A DNA stretch of 25,381 nucleotides, taken from IMG/VR virus record IMGVR_UViG_3300017940_000558, positions 1-25,381 of that record; one strand, written 5' to 3'. Within the stretch, counting starts at the first letter, position 1. Each line of letters begins with the position of its first letter. This stretch comes from a virus. This document shows, in pieces, positions 1 to 7,549 of the stretch. A program made the position numbers and the translations under genes. The notes beneath the pieces were generated by a model. It was not told where the DNA came from, did not search any database, and saw only the letters and a list, made by a program, of their open reading frames with translations.

Positions 1-1749
1 ATGCCTCGTAAGCTACCGGAGGCTGAGCGGTACGCACGGGACGTGGTTGCCGGAAGGATCGTGGCGTGCAAGCTGGTGCGCCAGGCCTGCCAGCGACACC
101 TGGACGACCTGCAGAACGGTGCGGCGCGCGGGCTGGTGTTCGACCAGGCTGCGGCGCAGCGCGCTCTGAACTTCTTCGCGGTCTTACGGCACAGCAAAGG
201 CGAGTGGGCCGGGCAGCCGCTGGTGCTGCAGCCCTGGCAAATGTTCATCACGTGGACCCTGTTCGGGTGGAAGCGGGCGGAGCATAAACGCTGGATCGTC
301 GAGAAGAACGGCCAGCGCGAGGACAGTTCAGGCACGCGCAGGTTCCGAACGGCGTACCTGGAGGTGGCCAGGAAGAACGGAAAGAGCACCTGGGCGGCCG
401 GGATCATGCTGTACCTGGCGTTTGCCGACGAAGTGGCGGGCGGGGAGCCAGGTGCGGAGTGCTACACGGCGGCGACGAAGCGGGACCAGGCGCGGATCGT
501 GCACAGCGAAGCGATGCGGATGGTCAATAAAAGCAAGACGCTCAAAAGGCATGGTGTGGTTGCCTACAGAGACAACCTGCACTGCGCGGAGCGGGATCAG
601 AAATTCGAGCCGCTAGGAGCGGACAGCGATACGATGGACGGGCTGAACGTGCACGCGGCACTGCTGGACGAGCTGCACGCGCACAAGACCAGGATGGTAT
701 GGGATGTGTTGGAGACGGCCACCGGCAGCCGGCGGCAGCCGATGATCATTGCGATCACCACGGCCGGCACGAACCGGCAGAGCGTGTGCTGGGAGAAGCA
801 CGAGTACACCCGACAGGTGCTGGAAGGGAGCGTGGAAGACGATAGCTGGTTCGGGATCATTTTCACGCTGGACGAGGACGACGATTGGCAGGACGAGAAG
901 GTCTGGTTCAAGTCCAACCCCAATCTGGGCGTGAGCAAGAAATGGGCGGACGTGCGCACGAAGGCGGCGCGGGCGAAGAGCATGACCAGGGCGCTGAACG
1001 CCTTCAAGCAATTAGAGTTAAATATCTGGGTGCACAGCGAGGTGAAGTGGATGAACATGGATGTCTGGGGGGCGTGCGCGGGGCCGGTGCCGGCGCTGAA
1101 ACTGCCCGAGCACGTGGCCGGACGGCCGTGTTACAGCGGGCTAGACCTAAGTAACAGCTCGGACATCACGGCACTGGTGCACGTGTTCCCGCCGCTGACG
1201 GAGGATGAGCCCTGGTTCGTGATCTGCCGGTTCTGGATCCCGGAAGACAACATCCTGGAGCGCAGCAAGGACGACGGAGTGCCATACGATGCATGGGTGG
1301 AAGAAGGGTATATCACGGCGACGCCGGGAAATACGGTGGACCAGGCGTGGATCCTGGAGGAACTGGGGGAGGATGCTCAACAGTTCCAGGTGATGGAGGT
1401 GCCATTCGATCCATGGGGAGCGGTGGGGATCGAGCCGAAACTAGCCGACATGGGGCTGCAGATGGTGGCATTTAGGCAGGGTTACGGCTCACTGAGCGCA
1501 CCGATGAAGGACCTGGAACGGATGGTGGCCAGGCACGAGATCGCGCACGGCGATAACCCGGTGCTGACGTGGATGGCGGATAACCTGATCGCGGTGGGAG
1601 ATCCGGCCGGGAACATCAAGCCGGACAAGTTGAAGAGCAAGGAGAAGATCGATGGAATGGTGGCGCTGATCATGGGGCTGGACCGGGGGCTGCGGAACCA
1701 GGGCGAGGCGGGGAGCGTGTACGAGGGGAGAGGACTGGTGATGATATAA
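1..1749 (+). CDS. terL: Phage terminase large subunit (TerL)
   Basis: This is the ATP-driven packaging motor and nuclease that pumps phage DNA into the prohead through the portal. The 582-residue length is normal for the HK97-type family. The N-terminal ATPase shows a Walker A-like ARKNGKST at residues 123-130, a Walker B ALLDE at 220-224 and a TTAGT coupling motif at 253-257. The C-terminal nuclease begins around GLDLS (380-384), where Asp382 is a likely metal ligand. The ATG is the first base of the window, so an earlier start or the ribosome binding site cannot be checked, although the N-terminus looks like a natural TerL beginning. The small terminase is not in view and should lie upstream. 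The next head gene is separated by an AT-rich cassette and a terminator, which is unusual for a terminase-portal pair. Confidence 0.93.
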   Translation: MPRKLPEAERYARDVVAGRIVACKLVRQACQRHLDDLQNGAARGLVFDQAAAQRALNFFAVLRHSKGEWAGQPLVLQPWQMFITWTLFGWKRAEHKRWIVEKNGQREDSSGTRRFRTAYLEVARKNGKSTWAAGIMLYLAFADEVAGGEPGAECYTAATKRDQARIVHSEAMRMVNKSKTLKRHGVVAYRDNLHCAERDQKFEPLGADSDTMDGLNVHAALLDELHAHKTRMVWDVLETATGSRRQPMIIAITTAGTNRQSVCWEKHEYTRQVLEGSVEDDSWFGIIFTLDEDDDWQDEKVWFKSNPNLGVSKKWADVRTKAARAKSMTRALNAFKQLELNIWVHSEVKWMNMDVWGACAGPVPALKLPEHVAGRPCYSGLDLSNSSDITALVHVFPPLTEDEPWFVICRFWIPEDNILERSKDDGVPYDAWVEEGYITATPGNTVDQAWILEELGEDAQQFQVMEVPFDPWGAVGIEPKLADMGLQMVAFRQGYGSLSAPMKDLERMVARHEIAHGDNPVLTWMADNLIAVGDPAGNIKPDKLKSKEKIDGMVALIMGLDRGLRNQGEAGSVYEGRGLVMI

Positions 1750-1780
1750 AACGTAAAACGAAAAACGTAAATCGTTATTC
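1749..1780. repeat. AT-rich short direct repeats after terL
   Basis: The gap contains imperfect repeats of the form AAAACGTAAAACG and AAAAACGTAAATCG. It contrasts with the GC-rich terminase gene and marks the left edge of the AT-rich cassette. Similar low-complexity units are often dispersed in bacterial intergenic regions; that is a general impression, not a search result. Confidence 0.4.
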
Positions 1781-1788
1781 GTGAAGGT

Positions 1789-1794
1789 TATAAT
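1789..1794 (+). promoter_or_regulatory. Candidate -10 box of the small AT-rich cassette
   Basis: A perfect TATAAT lies 23 bases before the ATG at 1818. No convincing -35 hexamer is seen 16-18 bases upstream, so this is only a candidate. It gains weight because a hairpin terminator closes the same cassette at 2326-2377, which is the promoter-gene-terminator layout of phage morons. Confidence 0.3.
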
Positions 1795-1817
1795 TGGCAA
1801 GTGGAAGGAAGGAAAAA

Positions 1818-2024
1818 ATGGAAAAATTCAAAGTGTTGCCCCAAGCAATTAACGCTTATACAATCGATCCAGGACACTCGGACTGGACTGCTTTCATTCC
1901 GATTTTTGTAAATGGTCAATCTCATGGACTTGGGCAGGTAGGTCCGGGAATAAAAGTGATGGCACCTACCCAGTTAGAATTGGATGAGCTGTTCGATTGG
2001 GTGATTGAAAAGCTGATGAGCTGA
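1818..2024 (+). CDS. Small hypothetical protein, cassette gene 1
   Basis: The product has 68 residues and I do not recognise the family. The start at 1818 is chosen because GGAAGGAAGGA lies just upstream; a TTG at 1794 in the same frame has no such site. The protein is soluble-looking and acidic toward the C-terminus (QLELDELFDWVIEKL), with a central glycine-rich stretch (SHGLGQVGPGIKV). Its DNA is clearly more AT-rich than terL and the portal gene. It is followed after one base by the next small gene, so the two are probably co-transcribed. It may be a moron gene expressed in the lysogen, but nothing in the sequence names its activity. Confidence 0.6.
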   Translation: MEKFKVLPQAINAYTIDPGHSDWTAFIPIFVNGQSHGLGQVGPGIKVMAPTQLELDELFDWVIEKLMS

Positions 2025-2025
2025 C

Positions 2026-2241
2026 ATGGCCAAAGGAACGATTGAAATAATGGCAGATCCAGATGCAGCAAAAGTTTTTCATCGCGGCTGGACTGGCACG
2101 TTGGAAGTAGGCACAGAGGGAAGAGCAGAGAAAGTACATGCCATTTGCAAGTATAAATACCGCTTGAGATCAGGTGAAACCCGGGTAGTGTTTACTTATG
2201 ACGAATATTTGCCTATTGTAAAGTTAGGAAACTTGTGCTAA
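2026..2241 (+). CDS. Small hypothetical protein, cassette gene 2
   Basis: The product has 71 residues and I do not recognise the family. Its ATG follows the previous stop after a single base, which suggests translational coupling. It is mixed in charge with several lysine and arginine residues in the middle (KVHAICKYKYRLRSGETR) and a hydrophobic end. The composition is AT-rich like its partner. The pair has the size and coupling of a toxin-antitoxin operon, but no toxin or antitoxin motif is visible, so I do not claim that function. A structured region and a terminator follow directly. Confidence 0.55.
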   Translation: MAKGTIEIMADPDAAKVFHRGWTGTLEVGTEGRAEKVHAICKYKYRLRSGETRVVFTYDEYLPIVKLGNLC

Positions 2242-2272
2242 GATAAAAGACAACTGGGTGTGATGGACGACA

Positions 2273-2291
2273 GGGCGCAAGCCTTGCGCCC
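2273..2291 (+). repeat. Perfect GC-rich hairpin (REP-like) in the cassette
   Basis: GGGCGCAA (2273-2280) pairs perfectly with TTGCGCCC (2284-2291) across a 3-base loop. The flanking GACAGGGCGC is shared with the hairpin at 9251-9269, and GCGCCCCTAC recurs at 8018-8026 with slight variation. This suggests a dispersed palindrome family. No T-run follows, so it is not a terminator by itself. Confidence 0.5.
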
Positions 2292-2325
2292 CTACCCATA
2301 CATCTTCACGGGTTCGACGGAGTAC

Positions 2326-2377
2326 CGCCCGCCAGATTGGATCAGCAATGGTCCGCTCTGGCGGGCGTTTTTGTTTT
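2326..2377 (+). terminator. Rho-independent terminator closing the small cassette
   Basis: An 11-bp perfect stem (CGCCCGCCAGA, 2326-2336, with TCTGGCGGGCG, 2357-2367) encloses a 20-base loop and is followed at once by TTTTTGTTTT (2368-2377). This is a textbook intrinsic terminator for the plus strand. Its position inside the late region means the portal and later genes need antitermination, readthrough or their own promoter. Confidence 0.7.
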
Positions 2378-2413
2378 CCAGCCAAAAGCGCTGGACACGT
2401 AAGCTGGAGTCGC

Positions 2414-2635
2414 ATGACCCTGCCTCAGCAACCTGCAACCGAAACGCCCCAGATCCAAGCACGTAAAAAATTTTTCGTTTCCATCGAAACGACCGACGCG
2501 CTATTCGGCGTCGGACTGCTTTTTTTGTTCTTGGGGCTAACCCTGGCGATCGGCGTGGGCTGGGCATTCGCGGCGGTGGGGACAATTCTGATCGGGCTGG
2601 CCATCTGGTCAGTCACGCCGGCGGGAGGCGGATAA
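2414..2635 (+). CDS. Small two-span membrane protein
   Basis: The product has 73 residues. The ATG at 2414 is preferred because GGAGT lies five bases upstream and an earlier in-frame start would overlap the terminator. Residues 1-25 are polar, with a basic ARKK patch, and are followed by two near-continuous hydrophobic segments at about 29-47 and 48-67, rich in glycine and alanine. The stop is one base before the portal ATG, so translation is probably coupled to portal synthesis. Small membrane proteins of unknown role sit between terminase and portal in some phages. A function is not assigned. Confidence 0.65.
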   Translation: MTLPQQPATETPQIQARKKFFVSIETTDALFGVGLLFLFLGLTLAIGVGWAFAAVGTILIGLAIWSVTPAGGG

Positions 2636-2636
2636 G

Positions 2637-4748
2637 ATGCTGAAGCATCTGGCAGACATGCGGTACACCGATCGGGCCGTGGAGGCACAGACCGCGCCGC
2701 GCGGACGTGGAGTGGAGCGCCGGTGGAACTTCATGGGACAGGACCAGGCGACGTGGACGGGCGACGCGGTCACACCGGACAGCGCCCTGGGTGTGCCGGC
2801 GGTGCTGGCCTGCATCATCGTGCTGACAGAGGATATCGGCTCACTGCCGTGGTACCTGTACGACCGGCTGGCGAAGGGGAAGGGAAAGGCAGCCATGCAG
2901 GCGGTAAACCATCCGCTGTTCGAGCTGCTGCACGACACGCCCAACCCGGAAATGACCAGCATGAACTACCGGGAGATCGTGATCGGGCACCTGGCCGGCT
3001 GGGGCAATTCATATTCGCAGAAGATCTACTCCAAAGCCGGCGAACTCGTGGAACTGTGGCCACTGCTGCCGAACCGGATGCGAGTGTTCCGGGACGTGCC
3101 AGAGGGCCCACGCAGGTATCTGTACACGGCGGGATATGGGGACCCGATAGCGTTCACGCAGGACGAGATCCTGCACATCCCGGGATTTGGCTTTGACGGG
3201 CTGACGGGATACAGCCGGATCGAGGTGGCCAGGCAGGCCATTGCGATCATGATGGCGACGGAGAAATATTCTGGGAGCTTCTTCGAAAACGACGCCCGGC
3301 CGGGAGTGGTGCTGATGTATCCGAACCGGCTGAGCGACAAGGCGCTCGAGAACATCAAGGCGAGCTGGAACCTGGATTACAAGGGGGGCAGGAAGCACAG
3401 CAAGGTGGCGGTGGCAGAGGAGGGAGTGAAAATCGAAACACTGGGCCTGCCGCCGGAAGACAGCCAATTTGTGCAAACGAAACAATGGGGGTTGGAGGAA
3501 GTGTGCCGGATCTTCCGGATGCAACCGCACAAGATCATGCACCTGATCCACGCCACACTGAATAACATGGAGCAGCAGTCCATCGAGCACGTAACGGACA
3601 CGCTGCGGCCATGGGCAGTTCGGCTGGAGCAGAACGTCAACATGCAGTGTCTGACCGAGGCGGAGCGCCAGCGCTACTACAACGAGATCATGTTTGACGG
3701 GTTGCTGCGGGGTGACACGGCGGCGCGCTATACGTCGTACGTGCAGGGGCGGCAGTGGGGCTTCCTGTCAGCCAACGACATCCGCGAGCTGGAGAATCTG
3801 GGGCCGATCGACGGCGGCGACACGTACATGATGCCGCTGAACATGCAGGCGGTCGGGCAGGGGGCGCCGATGGACCCGAACACGGTCAACGACCAGAGCG
3901 GGAACCACTCCAAGACCCCCATGATCGTCGAAAGCCACCTGCTGGACCGCTTCTCTACCGAAGAGCGGATGAAGCGAGCCAAGTCAGCGGTGGAGACCCG
4001 GCGCCGGCTAATGGTGGCTGAGCGGCCGGTGATCAAGGACGTGGCAGCCAGGTGCCTGCGGCGTGAGATCCACGACGTGAAGGAAGCAGCGGGGAAGTAT
4101 TTGAAGCCAGGGACCGGGGAAAGGAAAGAAAAAAGAGACGCGGGCCAAATGGATACCTGGCTGAAGTTGTTTTACGAGGGGCACCAGGACTTCGTGAAGA
4201 AGCAATTTGCGCCGGTGATCAGCAGCTACGGGGAGCTGGTGGCGGGGGCGGCGGGTGAAGAGACGAGCTCGGATGGCTGGACACCCGAAATCGAGCAGTT
4301 CGTGCAGGCGTATCTGGACAGCTACGCAGTACGGCATTGCGGGATCTCCGAAGCGGAAGTGCGCAAGATGGTCCAACGTGCCATCGACGAGGCGAACGCC
4401 AGCGGGGCAGATCCACTGGAAGTGCTGAACGGGGACCTGGCGGACTGGGAAGAGACCAGGTCGGACGAGATCGCCGGGCGGGAATCGGTGCGGGAAGGTA
4501 ACGCGGTTGCAAAGGCGGTATTCGTCGCGGCGGGATTTAGCGAGGTGGTGTGGGTGGTAACGGATGCCAATGCGTGCAATTACTGTGCAGGATTGGACGG
4601 CCAGGTGGTCTCAGTGACCAAGAACTTTTTGAACGCGGGCGAGGATTACCAGCCGGCCGGGACCAGCAGCCCGTTGAAGCCATCCGGGAACGTGGGACAC
4701 CCGCCGGCGCATGATGGCTGCGAGTGCATGCTGGCAGCGTGGAACTAA
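2637..4748 (+). CDS. Phage portal protein fused to a MuF-like head morphogenesis domain
   Basis: The portal ring occupies one capsid vertex and is the DNA entry and exit channel. Residues 1 to about 400 match the HK97-type portal family: an N-terminal region with AVLACIIVLTEDIGSLPWYLY, YGDPIAFTQDEILHIPGFGFDGLTG split over about 167-191, and SFFENDARPGVV near 214-224. At 703 residues it is far longer than a usual portal of 400-500. The extra C-terminal part ends in Cys647-x2-Cys650 and then His688, His692, Cys695 and Cys697 (NACNYC, GHPPAHDGCEC). That is the signature of the Mu F / SPP1 gp7 minor head protein domain, normally a separate downstream gene. A charged, probably helical linker lies at about 430-545. 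The next gene, 16 bases later, is the protease. Confidence 0.9.
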   Translation: MLKHLADMRYTDRAVEAQTAPRGRGVERRWNFMGQDQATWTGDAVTPDSALGVPAVLACIIVLTEDIGSLPWYLYDRLAKGKGKAAMQAVNHPLFELLHDTPNPEMTSMNYREIVIGHLAGWGNSYSQKIYSKAGELVELWPLLPNRMRVFRDVPEGPRRYLYTAGYGDPIAFTQDEILHIPGFGFDGLTGYSRIEVARQAIAIMMATEKYSGSFFENDARPGVVLMYPNRLSDKALENIKASWNLDYKGGRKHSKVAVAEEGVKIETLGLPPEDSQFVQTKQWGLEEVCRIFRMQPHKIMHLIHATLNNMEQQSIEHVTDTLRPWAVRLEQNVNMQCLTEAERQRYYNEIMFDGLLRGDTAARYTSYVQGRQWGFLSANDIRELENLGPIDGGDTYMMPLNMQAVGQGAPMDPNTVNDQSGNHSKTPMIVESHLLDRFSTEERMKRAKSAVETRRRLMVAERPVIKDVAARCLRREIHDVKEAAGKYLKPGTGERKEKRDAGQMDTWLKLFYEGHQDFVKKQFAPVISSYGELVAGAAGEETSSDGWTPEIEQFVQAYLDSYAVRHCGISEAEVRKMVQRAIDEANASGADPLEVLNGDLADWEETRSDEIAGRESVREGNAVAKAVFVAAGFSEVVWVVTDANACNYCAGLDGQVVSVTKNFLNAGEDYQPAGTSSPLKPSGNVGHPPAHDGCECMLAAWN

Positions 4749-4764
4749 CTGTGAAGGAGCGAGA

Positions 4765-5772
4765 ATGAGTGCAATAGCAGTTCATCACACAGCAACGACG
4801 GACGGCGCCTGGGACGGCGGCGCGAACACGAAGAATTTGAAGGCGGACGGCGACGAGGCCTATTATCGCGGCGAGTTCGCCTGGCAGGATCCAGACAAGG
4901 ACGCGACGACCAAAGCGGCCTATAAGATGCCGCATCACATGGTGGCAGCAGCGGATGGCAAGATCGGGGCGGCCAACGTGAAGGCCTGCCAGTCGATCAT
5001 CGGGATCTTGAACGGCGGGATGGGCGGCGTGGACATCCCGGACAAGGACCGCCAGGGAGTGTACAACCATGCGGCTGCCCACCTGAAGGATGCCGGCGAG
5101 ACGCCGGCAGAGCTGAAGAGCCTGGAGATCAACCCAGCCTACGAAACCCGCTCGGTGAAAGTGCAGCTGCGGGCGGGGCTGCTGGACGACCACCCGGTGA
5201 TCGAGGGGGTGGCGACGGTGTACAACCAGGAAAGCGTGATCGGCGGGTATTTCCGGGAGATCATCAAACCGGGATCGTTCACACAGTTGCTGGCAACCAA
5301 CCCGGACGTGATCGCGGCGCCGAACCATAACTGGGACATCGTGCTGGGACGCACCACGAACAAGACTCTGCGGCTGAGCGACCAGGCAGACGGGCTGCAC
5401 TACTCCATCGACGCCAACCCGGAGGACCCGGAAGCGATGGCGATGTATGCCAAGATCAAGAGGGGGGACGTGAACCAGAGCAGCTTTGCCTTCAACGTGC
5501 AGTCGGACCAGTGGGAACATCCGGCGGATATGAACATCCTGCCGCTGCGGACAATCTTGGTGTTTTCCGAGCTGATCGACGTCAGCCCGGTGACATGGGG
5601 GGCGTTCCCCCAGACGAGCGTAGGAGTACGCTCGAAACTACTCGAACTTTCGTCAGAGCAACCGGAGCTCCTGCCAGGCGGCGGGGATGCGGCGGATGCA
5701 GTGGCGCAGTCGCTGGCGCGGGCGCGCCGGGCGACCTACCGGCACTACGTGGATCTGGCGGATCTGTTCTAA
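4765..5772 (+). CDS. HK97-family prohead protease with an N-terminal accessory domain
   Basis: This protease cleaves scaffold or coat sequences during capsid maturation (MEROPS S78/U35 type). The start at 4765 follows AAGGAG at 4754-4759; an upstream in-frame start would lie inside the portal gene. The protease domain covers about residues 126-295. It includes His188 in the NHNWDIVLGRT motif, Ser239 or Ser240 in NQSSFAF, and the conserved VFSELIDVSPVTWGAFPQTS at about 266-285. Residues 1-115 form a separate domain containing YRGEFAWQDPD, YKMPHHMV and GGVDIPDKDRQGVYNHAAAH. I recall this as an extra domain attached to some phage proteases, of unknown job. The C-terminus is a low-complexity and then helical tail. 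The 335-residue length is long for the family because of the extra domain. Confidence 0.88.
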   Translation: MSAIAVHHTATTDGAWDGGANTKNLKADGDEAYYRGEFAWQDPDKDATTKAAYKMPHHMVAAADGKIGAANVKACQSIIGILNGGMGGVDIPDKDRQGVYNHAAAHLKDAGETPAELKSLEINPAYETRSVKVQLRAGLLDDHPVIEGVATVYNQESVIGGYFREIIKPGSFTQLLATNPDVIAAPNHNWDIVLGRTTNKTLRLSDQADGLHYSIDANPEDPEAMAMYAKIKRGDVNQSSFAFNVQSDQWEHPADMNILPLRTILVFSELIDVSPVTWGAFPQTSVGVRSKLLELSSEQPELLPGGGDAADAVAQSLARARRATYRHYVDLADLF

Positions 5773-5777
5773 CCAAC

Positions 5778-5829
5778 GTCGGCGACTCAGGTCGCCGACA
5801 TGCCCGATGGCGGCTTGAGGCCGCCTCGG
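5778..5829 (+). repeat. Paired-hairpin intergenic element, copy A
   Basis: Hairpin 1 pairs GTCGGCGAC (5778-5786) with GTCGCCGAC (5791-5799) across TCAG. Hairpin 2 pairs CCGA plus GGCGGC (5804-5814, one bulged T) with GCCGCC plus TCGG (5820-5829). The Shine-Dalgarno GAAGGAG follows at 5832-5838, and the next ATG is 17 bases after hairpin 2. No T-run follows, so it is not a simple terminator. Confidence 0.8.
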
Positions 5830-5846
5830 TCGAAGGAGAAAAAGGC

Positions 5847-6245
5847 ATGAATACGATCGAATTACGTCAACAGCGGGCGGCAAAGATCGCCGAGGTACGC
5901 ACCCTGGTCGACCTGATCGACCAGGAAGCGCGTGACTTCACACCCGAAGAGCGCAGCAAGTTCGAAGCCCTGATGGGCAAGGACGGCAAGGGCGCCAAGG
6001 GCCCGGACGGTGGCGAGGTCGGGAAACTGGCCAAGACCATCGAGGAACGGGAAGCGCTGGAAGCGCACGAGCACGAGCTGATCGAGATAGCCGGGCGCAA
6101 GCCAGTCAAACCGGACGGGAAGCCCGTGACCCCCAAACAGGATGAAAAGCACATGCAGCGGTCCAAGTTCGAAGAGCTTGGAACCGTCGAAAAGGCGGCT
6201 TTCATCCGGAACGGTGGCGAAGTCGTCGAAGATCCGGCTGCCTAA
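5847..6245 (+). CDS. Probable scaffold / delta-domain-like head protein
   Basis: The product has 132 residues. The start at 5847 is chosen because GAAGGAG precedes it by 8 bases. The first 45 residues (ELRQQRAAKIAEVRTLVDL, then QEARDFTPEERSKFEALM) resemble the coiled N-terminal delta domain that acts as an internal scaffold in HK97-type coat proteins. Here it is a separate gene between the protease and the coat gene. The rest is charged and largely helical or disordered (KLAKTIEEREALEAHEHEL, then KPVKPDGKPVTPK). The role is inferred from position and from the delta-like start. The protease next door would be expected to cleave it. A separate scaffolding protein suits the P22-like coat protein that follows. 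Confidence 0.62.
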   Translation: MNTIELRQQRAAKIAEVRTLVDLIDQEARDFTPEERSKFEALMGKDGKGAKGPDGGEVGKLAKTIEEREALEAHEHELIEIAGRKPVKPDGKPVTPKQDEKHMQRSKFEELGTVEKAAFIRNGGEVVEDPAA

Positions 6246-6304
6246 GCTGGAGCGACTGCATAAGCCTGACAGATCAAATAAGAATATCTATTGGAGAGTG
6301 AAAA

Positions 6305-7453
6305 ATGGCAAACACATTTAATGGGCTATACCCCACCATCTACGCCGCCCTGGACCAGATCACCCGTGAGCTGGTCGGGTACATCCCGGCGGTATCCCGC
6401 AACGCGAAGACCGATCAAGCGGCCCTGGGCGAAACGATCAGCTGGCCGGTCGTCGGGCAAGGCGCGGTCGGGACCCTGACTCCGGCTGCCTATGGTCCTT
6501 CGCCGTCCGACATGACTGTCGCCGCTCCGACCATGACCCTCAGCCACATGCGCGATTACCCGTTCTATCTGACGGGCGAAGAGCTGCTCGGCCTAAAGAA
6601 CGGTGGGAACGATCAAACGATCGTCCAGAACCAGTTCTACCAGGCCTTCCGCTCGCTAGTTAACGAAATCGAAGCGGCGCTGGTCGTCGCCGCCTACCAG
6701 GGAGCCTCGCGTGCCTACGGCACGGCGGGAACCCTGCCCTTCGCAACCGTTGGTGACTTCACCGACGTGGCCCAGACCCGCAAGATCCTGGCGGATAACG
6801 GCGCTCCGATGAGCGATATGCACCTGGTGCTCAGCACGGCTGCCGCAGCGAAACTGCGCGGCACGCAGTCGCTGCTCCTGAAGGTCAACGAATCCGGCAC
6901 GGATGCAATGCTGCGCCAGGGCGCCCTTGGGCAGGTGGAAGGCTTCAGCCTGCACGAGTCCGGCCAGGTGACAGCGATCACGAAAGGAACGGGAACGTCC
7001 TACGTGACCAACGGCTCGACCGCCCCGGGCGTGGCAGCGATCGTGCTGCAGACCGGTTCCGGTACCGTGCTGGCCGGCGACGTGGTGACCTTCGCCGCCG
7101 ATGCGGTCAACAAGTACGTGGTCAATGTGGGCGTGGCCGCCCCCGGCACAATCACCCTTGGACTGCCCGGTGCGCTGGTTACGATCGCCACCTCGAACGC
7201 CATGACGATCGGCAACAACTTCACCCCGCTGTGCGCGTTTGACCGGAACGCCTTGCTGCTGGCTGCACGCACGCCGGCCATGCCGCCCATGGGCGACGCG
7301 GCCGACGACGTGATCGTGGTCCAAGACCCGCTCTCCAATCTGGCCTTCCAGATCGCCATGTACAAGCAGTACCGCCGGGTCGCCTATGACGTGGCGATCC
7401 TGTGGGGCGTCGCGGCAGTCAAGCAGAACAATATCGCCATTCTGCTCAGCTAG
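6305..7453 (+). CDS. Major capsid protein, P22 coat-like (HK97 fold)
   Basis: This is the main shell protein, 382 residues. It follows GGAGAG at 6293-6298. The beginning (TFNGLYPTIYAALDQITREL), the early strand ETISWPVVGQG and the long helix around FYQAFRSLVNEIEAALVVAA are typical of P22 gp5-type coat proteins. A beta-rich block at about 225-305 fits the inserted I-domain seen in that family, after which the fold resumes at CAFDRNALLLAARTP (310-324). The end (QYRRVAYDVAILWGVAAVKQNN) is the conserved final strand and loop. It lacks the long N-terminal delta region, which agrees with the separate scaffold-like gene upstream. HK97-type portal and protease genes with a P22-type coat make this a mosaic head module. 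Confidence 0.85.
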   Translation: MANTFNGLYPTIYAALDQITRELVGYIPAVSRNAKTDQAALGETISWPVVGQGAVGTLTPAAYGPSPSDMTVAAPTMTLSHMRDYPFYLTGEELLGLKNGGNDQTIVQNQFYQAFRSLVNEIEAALVVAAYQGASRAYGTAGTLPFATVGDFTDVAQTRKILADNGAPMSDMHLVLSTAAAAKLRGTQSLLLKVNESGTDAMLRQGALGQVEGFSLHESGQVTAITKGTGTSYVTNGSTAPGVAAIVLQTGSGTVLAGDVVTFAADAVNKYVVNVGVAAPGTITLGLPGALVTIATSNAMTIGNNFTPLCAFDRNALLLAARTPAMPPMGDAADDVIVVQDPLSNLAFQIAMYKQYRRVAYDVAILWGVAAVKQNNIAILLS

Positions 7454-7476
7454 TGATCAGTGATTAGTGATCAGTA
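7452..7476. repeat. Tandem heptamer repeat overlapping the coat gene stop
   Basis: Three and a half copies of a 7-base unit (AGTGATC, AGTGATT, AGTGATC, AGTA) begin inside the stop codon of the coat gene. Such units can form alternative short hairpins because GTGATCA is close to self-complementary. This lies in an otherwise featureless 96-base gap. Confidence 0.6.
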
Positions 7477-7500
7477 AGCAGGAAAGAACCTCACCCCTTA

Positions 7501-7529
7501 CCCCTCTCCTGAGCAAAACTCAGGAGAGG
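7501..7529. repeat. Perfect inverted repeat after the coat gene
   Basis: CCTCTCCTGAG pairs perfectly with CTCAGGAGAGG across a short CAAAA loop. The sequence before it (CCTCACCCCTTACC) is of a kind commonly met in dispersed REP-like elements. The hairpin is followed by an A-run and not a T-run on the plus strand. It could therefore modulate the amount of coat message left intact, but it is not a classic terminator in either direction. Confidence 0.6.
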
Positions 7530-7549
7530 GAAAAAAGAAAGAAGGAAGT

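Noticed and set aside
1818-2241. The two small genes as a toxin-antitoxin pair
   Set aside because: Size and coupling fit, but neither protein shows a recognisable toxin or antitoxin motif.
2300-2340. GGTTCGA followed by CCGCCCGCCA looks like the 3' part of a tRNA
   Set aside because: The flanking bases do not pair as a T-arm, and no acceptor, D-arm or anticodon arm can be built. The segment is better explained as the terminator stem.
4537-5520. Long open frame on the minus strand opposite the portal and protease genes (327 residues)
   Set aside because: It is rich in Arg, His and Pro, lacks family motifs, and lies opposite two well-supported genes in GC-rich DNA.
7452-7476. The tandem heptamers as a CRISPR fragment
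   Set aside because: The repeat unit is 7 bases with no spacers, and no cas genes are in the window.
7501-7529. The inverted repeat after the coat gene as a terminator
   Set aside because: An A-run follows on the plus strand, and no T-run follows the stem on either strand. Late genes continue directly downstream.
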